DNA of 64,000 bases from Flavobacteriaceae bacterium (lineage in GTDB: Bacteria > Bacteroidota > Bacteroidia > Flavobacteriales > Flavobacteriaceae), in contig JABABD010000016.1 in NCBI GenBank assembly GCA_014238425.1, forward strand, positions 310,001 through 374,000, in the 5' to 3' direction. The notes beneath the pieces are model-generated. The model saw only the letters and a list, made by a program, of their open reading frames with translations, was not told where the DNA came from and did not search any database. Shown one piece after another: positions 43,829 to 53,011 of this stretch. How positions within the stretch are numbered: position 1 is the stretch's first letter; every line of letters starts with the position of its first letter. A program made the translations under genes and the position numbers.

Positions 43829-44245
43829 CTACACCGCTGTAAGTACTTCTGGACGCTCAAAAACCTGAATACTACTGAGTAAACGTTCTTTAACAATATT
43901 CATCATTCGCTTGTTAAGTGATGATGAATTTGTGATGTAAAGTTCGTATTCTTCTAAAGTGAATAGTCCGATGATCATGCCTTTTACTGAGTTTCTGAAC
44001 TTCATGTCTTTATGCACAGTATTTTCTATATAATCAAGGCGTTTTTCTAAAGACAGGTCGTAAAAAACATTCTTGTGCTTTGCTATATAATTTTTGAAAA
44101 CCAGTACAAATAAATCATGTTGTTGTTTTACTATTGGGCGAAGCGTAATGTTCTGGAAGCGCTCATCAAAGCTCATATCATCTGTAATTCTTGCGGTAGA
44201 TATAATTGGGCGGCAATTTTTTAGGTTAAAATCTCGATCGTTCAT
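43829..44245 (-). CDS. conserved flavobacterial hypothetical protein
   Basis: 138 residues, helical and soluble: MSFDERFQNITLRPIVKQQH, LFVLVFKNYIAKHKNVFYDL, SVKGMIIGLFTLEEYELYIT, SSLNKRMMNIVKERLLSSIQ. Homologues are sometimes labelled glyoxalase, but no metal-binding His/Glu pattern or VOC repeat is visible. The function is unknown. Its stop lies 2 bases from the stop of the DUF2461 gene. Confidence 0.7.
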   Translation of the reverse strand: MNDRDFNLKNCRPIISTARITDDMSFDERFQNITLRPIVKQQHDLFVLVFKNYIAKHKNVFYDLSLEKRLDYIENTVHKDMKFRNSVKGMIIGLFTLEEYELYITNSSSLNKRMMNIVKERLLSSIQVFERPEVLTAV

Positions 44246-44387
44246 TTTGTTAGATTAATAGTTGTTACTAAAGTAGAAATTATACAATAGCATAATTTTA
44301 AGACTAGCAAATATTGTTAACTACCTTATTAACAAAAGCAATAGATAAACAGTTCAAATCGATTATCTTTAACTGAAAATTACTCAT

Positions 44388-45275
44388 ATGAAGTTCGGAA
44401 GTATACCCAATCCTCAAGATGTAGATTTCACCTTACCAGCTGATCACCCTCAAACCGAAGTTGTATTAAACAGCTATAAAGATGACAATATTCCAGAGAT
44501 TTATGTAGGTTGTGCTAAGTGGAACAAAGCAGATCTAAAAGGGTTTTACCCAAGAGGAACCAAAGATGAACTAGAATATTACTCGCGTCAATTCAATTCA
44601 ATTGAGCTTAATGCTACCTTTTATAGAATATTTCCACCTGAACAATTTGAAAAATGGAGAAAAAAAGTACCAGAAGGATTCAAATTTTTTCCAAAGTTAA
44701 ATCAAGAGATCAGCCATTGGAAACGTTTAAAAGACGCTCAAGCAGTAGTTGAGAATTACTTATACAGTGCTGTAAACTTAAAAGAAAAACTTGGAACAAT
44801 TTTTCTTCAAATGCATAGCAACTTTGCCCCTAAAGATTTTGACAGAGTTGTTAATTTTGTTGAAAATTGGCCAAAAGAAATCCAACTAGCCATGGAGTTT
44901 AGACACACAAATTGGTATAATGACCCAAAAGTTTCTGAAGAATTATATCATTTATTAGAGAGCAACAATGTGTCTAATGTAATCGTTGACACGGCAGGAA
45001 GAAGAGATTTAATGCACATGCGATTAACTAACGCAACTGCTTTTGTGCGATATGTTGGCGCGAATCATGAGAGTGATTATTCTCGTCTTGACACATGGGT
45101 AGAGCGTTTAAAAACATGGAAAAAACAAGGAATTAAGGAAATAGGTTTTTTTGTGCATCAAAATATAGAAAAGGAATCCCCATTGCTATCAGCATATTTC
45201 ATTAAAAAGCTTAATGAAAACCTAGAATCTGATTTAAGAATACCCAACGAAGAGCATCAATCAAAATTATTATAA
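44388..45275 (+). CDS. DUF72 (YecE-like) TIM-barrel protein
   Basis: 295 residues. Family signatures: EIYVGCAKWNKADLKGFYPR, LEYYSRQFNSIELNATFYRI, LGTIFLQMHSNFAP, LAMEFRHTNWYNDP, and the C-terminal GFFVHQNIEKESPLLSAYF. DUF72 proteins adopt a TIM barrel related to xylose-isomerase-like folds; their substrate is unknown. It is followed after 3 bases by a thioesterase gene. Confidence 0.88.
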   Translation: MKFGSIPNPQDVDFTLPADHPQTEVVLNSYKDDNIPEIYVGCAKWNKADLKGFYPRGTKDELEYYSRQFNSIELNATFYRIFPPEQFEKWRKKVPEGFKFFPKLNQEISHWKRLKDAQAVVENYLYSAVNLKEKLGTIFLQMHSNFAPKDFDRVVNFVENWPKEIQLAMEFRHTNWYNDPKVSEELYHLLESNNVSNVIVDTAGRRDLMHMRLTNATAFVRYVGANHESDYSRLDTWVERLKTWKKQGIKEIGFFVHQNIEKESPLLSAYFIKKLNENLESDLRIPNEEHQSKLL

Positions 45276-45278
45276 TAT

Positions 45279-45665
45279 ATGAGATTTCACACGCGTAAAT
45301 GGATAAAGCCAGAAGATTTAAATCCTAACGGAACACTATTTGGAGGACGATTACTAGAGTGGATTGACGAAGAAGCTGCTCTTTATGCCATTATTCAACT
45401 AGAGAATCAAAAAGTAGTAACAAAATTTATAAGTGAGATTGATTTTAGAGCTTCTGCAAAAGAAGGAGATATTATAGAGATAGGTATTGAGGTTATTAAG
45501 TTTGGTCGAGCTTCACTGACGATGAGTTGCGAAGTGCGAAACAAAATGACTAGAGAGACTATTATTACCATTTCTAATATTATTATGGTAAACCTAGGAA
45601 AGGATGGAAAACCAAAGCCTCATGGTAAAACCAAAATAGAATTCGTCAAAGATCGTATAGATTAA
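45279..45665 (+). CDS. acyl-CoA thioesterase (hot-dog, YciA-like)
   Basis: 128 residues, a single hot-dog domain. DLNPNGTLFGGRLLEWIDEE contains the Asn and the catalytic-side Asp/Glu of the acyl-CoA hydrolase family; VTKFISEIDFRASAKEGDII, GIEVIKFGRASLTMSCEVRN are the central strands. It hydrolyses acyl-CoAs, with chain length unknown. A weak stem AAAAGG/CCTTTT follows at 45694-45713. Confidence 0.88.
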   Translation: MRFHTRKWIKPEDLNPNGTLFGGRLLEWIDEEAALYAIIQLENQKVVTKFISEIDFRASAKEGDIIEIGIEVIKFGRASLTMSCEVRNKMTRETIITISNIIMVNLGKDGKPKPHGKTKIEFVKDRID

Positions 45666-45748
45666 TCTGATATGTATTTTAACATTATCTTTTAAAAGGT
45701 GTCACAGCCTTTTTCTACTTTTATAAAAACAATTAAACTAATCATATC

Positions 45749-48565
45749 ATGCGCTTATTTAAGCTATCAATTATTGTAATTATTCTTGTGTTTTCTGCCT
45801 GTAAAACATCCGAAACTGAAAAACAGTTCACCATCGATTATGAAAAATTCACTTTAGATAATGGGTTAGAAGTCATTTTACATGAAGATCATAGTGACCC
45901 AATAGTAGCGGTAGCAACTATGATGCATGTGGGCTCAAATAGAGAAAAACCTGGCAAGACAGGATTTGCCCATTTCTTTGAGCATATGAGTTTTAACGAT
46001 TCAGAAAATGTACCGGTTGGTGCCAATAGAAAAATGATACCTGAATGGGGCGGAAGCCGTAATGGTGGTACTTGGAATGACGGGACTGTCTATTATGAGG
46101 TAGTTCCGAAAGATGCATTTGAAAAAATTCTTTGGATTGATTCTGATCGTTTTGGATATATGATCAACACAGTGACGGAAGCCGCTTTAGAACGGGAAAA
46201 ACAAGTTGTAAAAAATGAAAAACGTCAAAGAGTTGATAATGCTCCTTATGGATATACTGGAGAAATTATTAGAAAGAACTTATACCCAAAAGGACATCCT
46301 TATAGTTGGACCGTTATAGGGTCTTTACCAGATTTACAGGCTGCAACGATAGATGATGTAAAAGAATTTTACAACACGTATTATGGCGCAAGCAATGCTT
46401 CACTAGTAATTGCTGGTGATATTGATATTGAAGAAACTAAACAATTGGTCGAAAAATGGTTTGGAGAAATACCAAGTGGTCCTAAAGTAGAAACGATAAA
46501 GGCACAGCCCGTAACACTTGAGAAATCTAAGTCTTTGTATTTTGAAGACAATTTTGCTAAACTGCCAGAATTGCGAATGATAATACCAACTGTTGAAGAA
46601 TACCACAGAGATTCTTACGCATTGAATATTCTTGGACAGTTGTTAAGTGGTAGTAAAAAATCACCATTATATCAAGTCCTTGTTGAAGAAAAAAAACTAG
46701 CACCAAATGCAGGATCTTATCAAAGCAGCAGTGAATTAGCAGGCGAATTTGTTTTTAGAGTTCGTGCGAATGCCGGAAAAGATTTAGATGATGTTAAAGC
46801 TGCAATTCAAGAAGGTTTGGAAAGATTTGAAACAAATGGTGTAAGTGAAAATGAATTAAAACGCATTAAGGCAGAATTAGAGACAGGTCTATATCAAGGT
46901 GTTAGCACGGTATTGAACAAAGCATTTCAATTAGTACAGGATAATGAGTTTGGAGGAGATCCTGGATATATAACAAAAACTGCTAAGTATACTAATGCTG
47001 TGACTGCAGAAGATGTTATGCGTGTATATAATCAATACGTTAAAGGAAAGAATTATGTAATGACAAGTGTGGTACCAAAGGGGCAATTAAGCTTAGCAGT
47101 TGAAGGGGGAGAAGAAGCTAAAGTATGGATAGAAGAAGTAAAACAAGGTGTCGCTAATGAGGAAGTAGGACAAGGAGAAGAAGCTGTATACGAAAAAACA
47201 CCTAGTAAGTATGATCGAAGTGAGCCCGAGTTTGGCGAACTACCATTGTTTCAGTCGCCAGCAGTATGGTCAGCAGAATTGCCTAATGGAATGAAAGTAT
47301 TAGGCATGGAAAACAATGAGGTACCATTGGTTCAGTTTGACATTACAATTCCTGGAGGACACATGTTGGATCCTGATGGCAAATCTGGTGTTTCAAGCTT
47401 AATGAGTCAATTAATGATGCAAGGTACCGAAACCAAAACAGCGGCTGATCTTGAGGAAGCTATAGGGTTATTAGGAGCAAACATAAATATGTATAGTACC
47501 AACGAAGATTTTCACGTCACTGGCTCTTGTTTAACAAAAAACTTCAAAGAAGTAATGGGCTTAGTAGAAGAAATTATGTTAAAACCACGCTGGGACGAAA
47601 AGGAATATAGCAGATTGAAACAAGCCTTAGAAACTGGATTGAAAGGAAGAGAAGCCAACCCAAATGCTATAGCCTCGCTTAATTTTAGTCGTTTAGTATA
47701 TGGAAATAATCATATTCTTGGTACTTCAGGGAGTGGTACTTTAGAAACAGCTAAGAACATTGATTTGGATGATTTGAAGGCCTATTACAATAATTTATCA
47801 TCTCAAAACGCAGTGTTTCATATTGCTGGAGCTATAGATGAAATCAGCGCTTTGAGTGCTTTGAGTGCTTTAGCTAATAATTGGAATGTCCCTTCAAGAG
47901 ACATACCTAAATACGAATTGCCAAAAGAGCACAAATCAAATCAATTATATTTTATTGATGTTCCAAACGCTAAACAATCCGTTTTATATATTGGTAAATT
48001 GGCACTTTCAGCTAAAAACCCTGAAGCTAATAATCTAAATTTCGCAAATGAAATTATTGGAGGCGGTAGTAGTGGAAGATTATTTCAGACATTACGAATA
48101 CAAAAAGGATATACATATGGAGCCTACAGTAGAATAGGAGAGAGCCAAGAAGTAGCACCTTATATTGTAACTTCTAGCGTACGTGCAAATGCGACCTTAC
48201 CTTCTTTGAATATTATACAGGATATGCTCAAAAATTACGCACAGGATTTTTCTGATAATGAGGTGGAATTAACCAAGAATAAAATTCTAAAAGGGAATAC
48301 GAGAGCTTACGAAAGTCTGGGTTCCAAACTAGGCATCTTAAGAGATATGAGTAAGTATGATAAACCTGCCAGTTTCATTGAAGATGACCAGAAAGAATTG
48401 ATGACTATGACGCTTGATGATTTCAAATCTGTGATTAACAAATATATTACTGAAGACGATATGATTTATGTAGTGGTAGCTGACAAAGCCACACAATTTG
48501 AGGAAGTTAAGAAATTCGGGAAGCAAATCACGGAGTTAGATATACATGGTAACCCTATAAATTAA
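45749..48565 (+). CDS. M16 family metallopeptidase (lipoprotein)
   Basis: 938 residues. A lipobox FSAC follows the signal (MRLFKLSIIVIILVFSAC). The inverted zinc motif HFFEH is at 75-79, with downstream Glu in TEAALEREKQVVKNEK. The protein comprises two M16 halves; the second (about 510-938) lacks the zinc motif, having EEAIGLLGANINMYSTNEDF there, so it is the structural half. GGSSGRLFQTLRIQKGYTYG is the C-terminal M16 signature. It degrades peptides at the envelope. Confidence 0.93.
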   Translation: MRLFKLSIIVIILVFSACKTSETEKQFTIDYEKFTLDNGLEVILHEDHSDPIVAVATMMHVGSNREKPGKTGFAHFFEHMSFNDSENVPVGANRKMIPEWGGSRNGGTWNDGTVYYEVVPKDAFEKILWIDSDRFGYMINTVTEAALEREKQVVKNEKRQRVDNAPYGYTGEIIRKNLYPKGHPYSWTVIGSLPDLQAATIDDVKEFYNTYYGASNASLVIAGDIDIEETKQLVEKWFGEIPSGPKVETIKAQPVTLEKSKSLYFEDNFAKLPELRMIIPTVEEYHRDSYALNILGQLLSGSKKSPLYQVLVEEKKLAPNAGSYQSSSELAGEFVFRVRANAGKDLDDVKAAIQEGLERFETNGVSENELKRIKAELETGLYQGVSTVLNKAFQLVQDNEFGGDPGYITKTAKYTNAVTAEDVMRVYNQYVKGKNYVMTSVVPKGQLSLAVEGGEEAKVWIEEVKQGVANEEVGQGEEAVYEKTPSKYDRSEPEFGELPLFQSPAVWSAELPNGMKVLGMENNEVPLVQFDITIPGGHMLDPDGKSGVSSLMSQLMMQGTETKTAADLEEAIGLLGANINMYSTNEDFHVTGSCLTKNFKEVMGLVEEIMLKPRWDEKEYSRLKQALETGLKGREANPNAIASLNFSRLVYGNNHILGTSGSGTLETAKNIDLDDLKAYYNNLSSQNAVFHIAGAIDEISALSALSALANNWNVPSRDIPKYELPKEHKSNQLYFIDVPNAKQSVLYIGKLALSAKNPEANNLNFANEIIGGGSSGRLFQTLRIQKGYTYGAYSRIGESQEVAPYIVTSSVRANATLPSLNIIQDMLKNYAQDFSDNEVELTKNKILKGNTRAYESLGSKLGILRDMSKYDKPASFIEDDQKELMTMTLDDFKSVINKYITEDDMIYVVVADKATQFEEVKKFGKQITELDIHGNPIN

Positions 48566-48582
48566 TTACGGAAAACCCGTAA
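48566..48582. repeat. inverted repeat TTACGG-AAAAC-CCGTAA
   Basis: Perfect 6-bp arms immediately after the M16 stop. It resembles TACGGG-TTT-CCCGTA at 13121-13135. The following 80 bases contain further short CG-centred repeats (GTTTACGAACTTTACGTA) of unknown role. Confidence 0.35.
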
Positions 48583-48683
48583 AAAGTTTGCGTGAAAGCT
48601 GTAAAGAAAAGTCAGGATAGTTTACGAACTTTACGTATCCCTTTAAATGTTTGCAGTTAAAGGATATTAATTCTTATTTTTTA

Positions 48684-48743
48684 GAACAGCATCCCTCAAT
48701 TAGATTTCACAACGGTTTAATGGGGATGCTGTTCGTCTTTTTT
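48684..48743 (+). terminator. long-loop terminator
   Basis: GAACAGCATCCC (48684-48695) pairs perfectly with GGGATGCTGTTC (48723-48734) over a 27-base loop, followed by a T-run. The long loop is unusual for a terminator, and the T-run doubles as part of the next promoter. Confidence 0.7.
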
Positions 48744-48775
48744 GGCAATCCTATAAATTATAAATAGTACTTTTG
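48741..48775 (+). promoter_or_regulatory. aquaporin promoter (-33 TTTGG, -7 TACTTTTG)
   Basis: TTTGG at 48741-48745 and TACTTTTG at 48768-48775 match both elements of the Bacteroidota promoter with suitable spacing, 21 bases before the ATG at 48797. Confidence 0.65.
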
Positions 48776-48796
48776 CACCTTACTAACCAAGTATTG

Positions 48797-49447
48797 ATGT
48801 CAGAATCTATTTCTAAAACTTCTTTTGCCGAATTTATAGGTACATTTCTTTTAGTGTTTTTCGGTACAGGAGCTATTATTATAAATGAAGTCTACGATGG
48901 AGTCATTGGACATTTAGGGATATCGATGGCATTTGGTCTTATAGTTTTGGCAGTTATATATGCTATTGGAGAAGTTTCTGGTGCACATTTAAACCCAGCA
49001 GTCTCCATTAGTTTTTATATAGCTAAAACGATGACACTCTCTAAGACGTTGTCTTATATTACTGCCCAGGTTTTAGGGGCCATATTCGCAAGTATTGTTC
49101 TTAAGCTATTATTTCCTGAAGCAATGACTTTAGGTGAAACACTTCCATCAGGAAGTATTTTACAGACGTTCGTTATGGAATTCATTTTAAGTTTTGCGCT
49201 TATGTTTGTTATTATTAATGTGGCAACAGGTTCAAAAGAACAGGGCGTTGCAGCAGGATTGGCTATTGGTATGACAGTCTTGATCTGTGCGCTGATAGGT
49301 GGACCTATTTCTGGTGCTTCTATGAATCCAGCACGATCTATAGGACCTGCACTTATAGCATTCGAACTTCATCATCTTTGGATATACATTCTGTCTCCAA
49401 TATTAGGAGCTATATCAAGCATTTTAGTTTGGAAACTAATCAAATAA
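48797..49447 (+). CDS. MIP-family aquaporin
   Basis: 216 residues from ATG 48797; the TTG at 48773 lies in the promoter box and is rejected. Six membrane helices and two half-helices with NPA boxes, GAHLNPAVSISF and SGASMNPARSIGPAL. The FAEFIGTFLLVFFGTGAI start and the 216-residue size fit the AqpZ-like water channel group rather than the larger glycerol facilitators. It has its own promoter and is followed directly by a decayed racemase fragment. Confidence 0.9.
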   Translation: MSESISKTSFAEFIGTFLLVFFGTGAIIINEVYDGVIGHLGISMAFGLIVLAVIYAIGEVSGAHLNPAVSISFYIAKTMTLSKTLSYITAQVLGAIFASIVLKLLFPEAMTLGETLPSGSILQTFVMEFILSFALMFVIINVATGSKEQGVAAGLAIGMTVLICALIGGPISGASMNPARSIGPALIAFELHHLWIYILSPILGAISSILVWKLIK

Positions 49448-49785
49448 AAATATAATCCTGAAGAAAGATTTTATAAGGACATATTACGCAAAAAATATGA
49501 TCTAGATATAATAACACTTGATGATCCTGATCGCAAAATCATTCATGCTATTATTTATGATGAGTTGATTAAAGAGGTGTTTGCAGATACCTCAAAACAG
49601 ATTTGTTTGAAAATAATGAATGACTTATCTAATCAAGGAGTGGAAAGAATAATACTGGGCTACACAGAATTACCATTATTACTTTCTCAAGATGATATAG
49701 GTATTCATTATTTAATACAACAAAATTACACGCTAAAGCGGCCATTGATTTGGCTATTGCAAATTTTCATGTCTCTAGTCAATAA
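49448..49785 (+). pseudogene. aspartate/glutamate racemase remnant
   Basis: The frame from 49448 reads KYNPEERFYKDILRKKYDLD, then DRKIIHAIIYDELIKEVFAD, then GVERIILGYTELPLLLSQDD, the C-terminal half of an Asp/Glu racemase. Three lesions are visible: about 110 N-terminal residues with the first catalytic Cys are missing; the second catalytic Cys is Tyr (LGYTE for LGCTE); and near 49695-49720 the homology shifts to the next frame (NTTKLHAKAAIDLAIANF), ending at 49785. It abuts the aquaporin stop. It overlaps the PBP4 gene end by a few bases. Confidence 0.75.
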
Positions 49786-51050
49786 GTTTTAGATATCTCT
49801 TTTAGCAAACTTGAAAGTTTGCGTTTTACTTCCGAAGTCCGCTTAGTAAAGTGATTATTCATAATGCTAAAGATCAACGTTTTACCCGATTTTGTTATAA
49901 TATATCCACTCAGATTATAATTATTCCCTAACGAGCCTGACTTTGCATAAATAAAGGGTTTTGAATCCCCTTTATCCAAGTGTTGAAAAGTTCCTGAAAC
50001 ACTAGTGGCAGGAAAAAGATTAAACAAACGATCTTTTGGTATGTCTGTGTACATTTTTTTTAGAACGTGTACAAAAGATTCAGGAGTAAACAAATTATAT
50101 CTACTTAATCCTGAGCCATCAACCCATCTGGGTGGATGCTTTAAATCGGATAAATAATTTTTCAATATGTGTTCGCGAGCTAATGAACTCTGTAGAATAT
50201 CAGAAATAGTAGAAGAAGCTAGTATAAGTATTTGCTCAGCTAAAAAATTATCACTTTCTGCCATCATTCTTTTATAAAGCGAGTCAGAAGATATGCTATA
50301 TAGGACCTCTTTTTTATTAATCGGCATTTTACTTATTAAAAATATTTTATTTGGTGTCACTTGATTCCATAACTTTTTTATAATCTCGTTATCTATTATT
50401 AAGGGAATCTGGATTGTGTCATTTACACGATTATAATAAAAACGATTTTTGTTACGATCTCTTCTTATCGATTTTGTCCGATCGATGTTTATATCGTCTT
50501 TAAATAGTACAGGTTCAACTTTCAAAATCGAGTTATTAGAAACCTCAACAATATTGCCATACATAGGAAACCCAGATCGCTCAGGACTAAAATAAGTGTC
50601 GTAATCTTCCCAAGCCCATCCAGGTCCGAAAGGTGTGTCCTGAAAATTATCGAGATACACACCTACCTTTTTATAGGCTGAAGTTAGCTTCAAAGCTGTA
50701 CTATCCTTAAAATATGGATGAAGAAAACTTGGATCGCCAGTACCTTCCATATAAAGTGTGTCATTCTTTATACTATACTTTAATGAAGGAATGCTATCAG
50801 GTAATGTTTTTAAAGCTGAATATAGCGTGAAGATTTTGGTGTTACTCGCTGGAGTAAAATATTTGTCGCTATTATGCTTATATAAGGTATCATTAGTTTC
50901 AGGATCATAAATAAAAAAGCCCGTAAATTGATTCTCATAAAAATCACTTGAGATATTGCTATCTATGTTTTTGGCAATGGTTTTGAATTTACTGGCCTTG
51001 CAACTCATTAAACAGAGCGAGATGAATAATAGGATTATTACATTCTTCAT
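49779..51050 (-). CDS. dacB: D-alanyl-D-alanine carboxypeptidase/endopeptidase (PBP4, S13)
   Basis: 423 residues. Lipobox LMSC after MKNVIILLFISLC. The penicillin-binding motifs are present: SxxK in YFTPASNTKIFTLYSALKTL, SxN in MAESDNFLAEQIL, and KSG in FIYAKSGSLGNNYNLSG in place of KTG. It trims and cross-cleaves peptidoglycan stem peptides in the periplasm. Length is in the S13 range. Its anchoring as a lipoprotein is typical for Bacteroidota. Confidence 0.9.
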   Translation of the reverse strand: MKNVIILLFISLCLMSCKASKFKTIAKNIDSNISSDFYENQFTGFFIYDPETNDTLYKHNSDKYFTPASNTKIFTLYSALKTLPDSIPSLKYSIKNDTLYMEGTGDPSFLHPYFKDSTALKLTSAYKKVGVYLDNFQDTPFGPGWAWEDYDTYFSPERSGFPMYGNIVEVSNNSILKVEPVLFKDDINIDRTKSIRRDRNKNRFYYNRVNDTIQIPLIIDNEIIKKLWNQVTPNKIFLISKMPINKKEVLYSISSDSLYKRMMAESDNFLAEQILILASSTISDILQSSLAREHILKNYLSDLKHPPRWVDGSGLSRYNLFTPESFVHVLKKMYTDIPKDRLFNLFPATSVSGTFQHLDKGDSKPFIYAKSGSLGNNYNLSGYIITKSGKTLIFSIMNNHFTKRTSEVKRKLSSLLKEISKTY

Positions 51051-51169
51051 ACTAATAAAAGTAATCTAAAAAATATGATTTGTTCATTCTTGAATTATTA
51101 ATTAGAACCTAAAACTCTGGTGTTTATCGAACAATTAGATCTTCATTTCCAAATTTAAATGCAAAAACC

Positions 51170-51177
51170 TATCTTTG
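51170..51177 (+). promoter_or_regulatory. promoter -7 box TATCTTTG of the cold-shock gene
   Basis: Perfect TAnnTTTG 102 bases before the ATG at 51280, predicting a leader of nearly 100 bases (51183-51279). Such long, AT-rich leaders are typical of cold-shock genes, where the mRNA fold senses temperature; the fold here is not established. Confidence 0.5.
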
Positions 51178-51279
51178 TATGAGTTTAAAAGAGATACTTC
51201 CTTATTAAACATTGTTGTTAAAAGCATTCGTTTATATTTTATGTCTTCTTAAATTAATTAATCTTATTAAAATATTTGA

Positions 51280-51738
51280 ATGGCAAAATCGCAACAAACC
51301 TATAGTAAAAGTGAAAAAGAAAAAAAGCGCTTAAAAAAGAGAGAAGACAAACAGAAAAAGAAAGAAGCCCGTCGATTAGAAGCTAAAGAGAATCCTCAAG
51401 GTATTCAATTTGCCTATGTTGATTATAATGGAAATCTTACCGATACACCACCTGACCCATCTTTAAAACCAGAATTCGAAGTTGAAAGCATTGAGGTGAG
51501 CATCCCGAAGATGGCCGAAGGAGATCGTGAAGCCTTTAATCCAGTACGAACTGGTAAAGTATCATTTTTCGATACGTCTAAAGGATTTGGTTTTATTGTA
51601 GATACTGAAAATCAGGAAAAATACTTCACACACGTTAGTGGTATTATTGACGAGATTGCTGAGAATGATAATGTTACTTTTGAACTTGAAAAAGGACAAA
51701 GAGGCATGAATGCTGTTAAAGTCACCTTGGTTAAATAG
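51280..51738 (+). CDS. cold-shock-domain protein with basic N-terminus
   Basis: 152 residues. The first 35 are extremely basic (SEKEKKRLKKREDKQKKKEA). The C-terminal 65 form a cold-shock domain: RNP1-like KGFGFIV, preceded by TGKVSFFDTS, and RNP2-like KYFTHVSGI (KYFTHV). Similar proteins next to DEAD-box helicases are common in Flavobacteriia and are thought to act on RNA structure. It is followed by a terminator and then by the helicase gene with its own promoter. Confidence 0.9.
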   Translation: MAKSQQTYSKSEKEKKRLKKREDKQKKKEARRLEAKENPQGIQFAYVDYNGNLTDTPPDPSLKPEFEVESIEVSIPKMAEGDREAFNPVRTGKVSFFDTSKGFGFIVDTENQEKYFTHVSGIIDEIAENDNVTFELEKGQRGMNAVKVTLVK

Positions 51739-51762
51739 AAAAGATTTTTTATAAATTATACT

Positions 51763-51793
51763 AAAACCATCCTTGGTAGGATGGTTTTTTTTA
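51763..51793 (+). terminator. terminator after the cold-shock gene
   Basis: AAAACCATCC pairs with GGATGGTTTT around TTGGTA, followed by more T. Confidence 0.85.
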
Positions 51794-51822
51794 TGAAATA
51801 CAATATAACATCAATTATAACC

Positions 51823-51830
51823 TACCTTTG
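51823..51830 (+). promoter_or_regulatory. promoter -7 box TACCTTTG
   Basis: Perfect TAnnTTTG 19 bases before the helicase ATG at 51849. Confidence 0.55.
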
Positions 51831-51848
51831 CATTCTTAAAACTTGATC

Positions 51849-52967
51849 ATGGCAACATTTGAAGACATAGGAATACATAAAACATATATAAAAGCTCTAA
51901 AAGAGCTAAACATTTATGAACCTACCGAAATACAAGAAAAAGCCATTTCTGCCCTTTTAAGTAAACCCACGGATTTCATAGGTCTTGCTCAAACTGGTAC
52001 TGGAAAAACAGCAGCTTACGGTTTGCCTTTATTACATCAAATAGATACTTCAAAAAGCAATATACAGGGACTAATTTTGGCGCCAACAAGAGAATTAGTA
52101 CAACAAATCAAGAAGCAATTATTTAAATTCACTAAGTATTCTGAGTCAAAAATATTCGTAGAAGGTGTTTATGGAGGCGAAAAAATTGATCGACAAATAA
52201 AAGCTTTAAAGCGTACTACGCATATCGTTGTAGCGACTCCTGGGAGATTGATTGATTTGATTGAAAAGAATGCGATCGATATTACAAGTATAAAGACTCT
52301 AATTCTCGACGAAGCTGATGAGATGCTCAGCATGGGTTTCAAACAAGATTTGAACACCATCTTAAAAACTACTACAGGCACACGACATACATGGCTGTTT
52401 TCTGCCACTATGCCGGAAGAAATAAAACGTATTGTTAGTTCGTATATGGCTGAGAATGCTGCTAGGGTAGAAGTTAATAAAAACGCTTTAGTAAATGCTA
52501 ACATCACTCATGAATACATATTAACAGGTATAATAGAAAAGCCAAATACGCTTTTTAAATTATTAAATGGGAAGAAAAATGAACGCGGAATCATATTCTG
52601 TAGAACCAAGGCAGGAACACAGAGTTTATCTAAAACTTTGGTAAATGAAGGTTTTTCGGTGGGTGCTCTGGAGGGAGATATGCAACAGAAAGAACGTGAT
52701 AAAGTGATGCGAGCTTTTAAGAAAGAAAACCTTCAGATACTGGTATCAACGGATGTATCTGCAAGAGGTATAGATGTAAATGATCTAGGATTTGTTATAC
52801 ATCATCAGTTACCCGAACACTTAGAGTATTACACGCACAGAAGTGGACGTACTGCCAGAGCAGGAAAAACGGGTAATTCTATAGCTTTAGTTCTTCCAAA
52901 TGAATTGCAACGAATTAAAGACATTGAAAAAGCTTTAGGAATCCGTTTTAAAGAAACGGTAGTTTAA
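51849..52967 (+). CDS. DEAD-box RNA helicase
   Basis: 372 residues from ATG 51849. Complete motif set: Q motif (YEPTEIQEKAI), Walker A AQTGTGKT, Ia APTRELVQQ, Ib TPGRLID, II DEADEML, III SATMPEEI, V VSTDVSARGIDV and VI HRSGRTARAGKTG. There is no C-terminal extension, so this is a minimal helicase core. It likely unwinds structured RNA with the cold-shock protein upstream. Confidence 0.93.
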   Translation: MATFEDIGIHKTYIKALKELNIYEPTEIQEKAISALLSKPTDFIGLAQTGTGKTAAYGLPLLHQIDTSKSNIQGLILAPTRELVQQIKKQLFKFTKYSESKIFVEGVYGGEKIDRQIKALKRTTHIVVATPGRLIDLIEKNAIDITSIKTLILDEADEMLSMGFKQDLNTILKTTTGTRHTWLFSATMPEEIKRIVSSYMAENAARVEVNKNALVNANITHEYILTGIIEKPNTLFKLLNGKKNERGIIFCRTKAGTQSLSKTLVNEGFSVGALEGDMQQKERDKVMRAFKKENLQILVSTDVSARGIDVNDLGFVIHHQLPEHLEYYTHRSGRTARAGKTGNSIALVLPNELQRIKDIEKALGIRFKETVV

Positions 52968-53011
52968 TTATTAAACAACAAACATCATTCAAAAAAAAGT
53001 AGAGTTAAAGC

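Noticed and set aside
43829-44245. Glyoxalase annotation for the 138-residue gene.
   Set aside because: No metal-binding residues or VOC fold pattern are visible.
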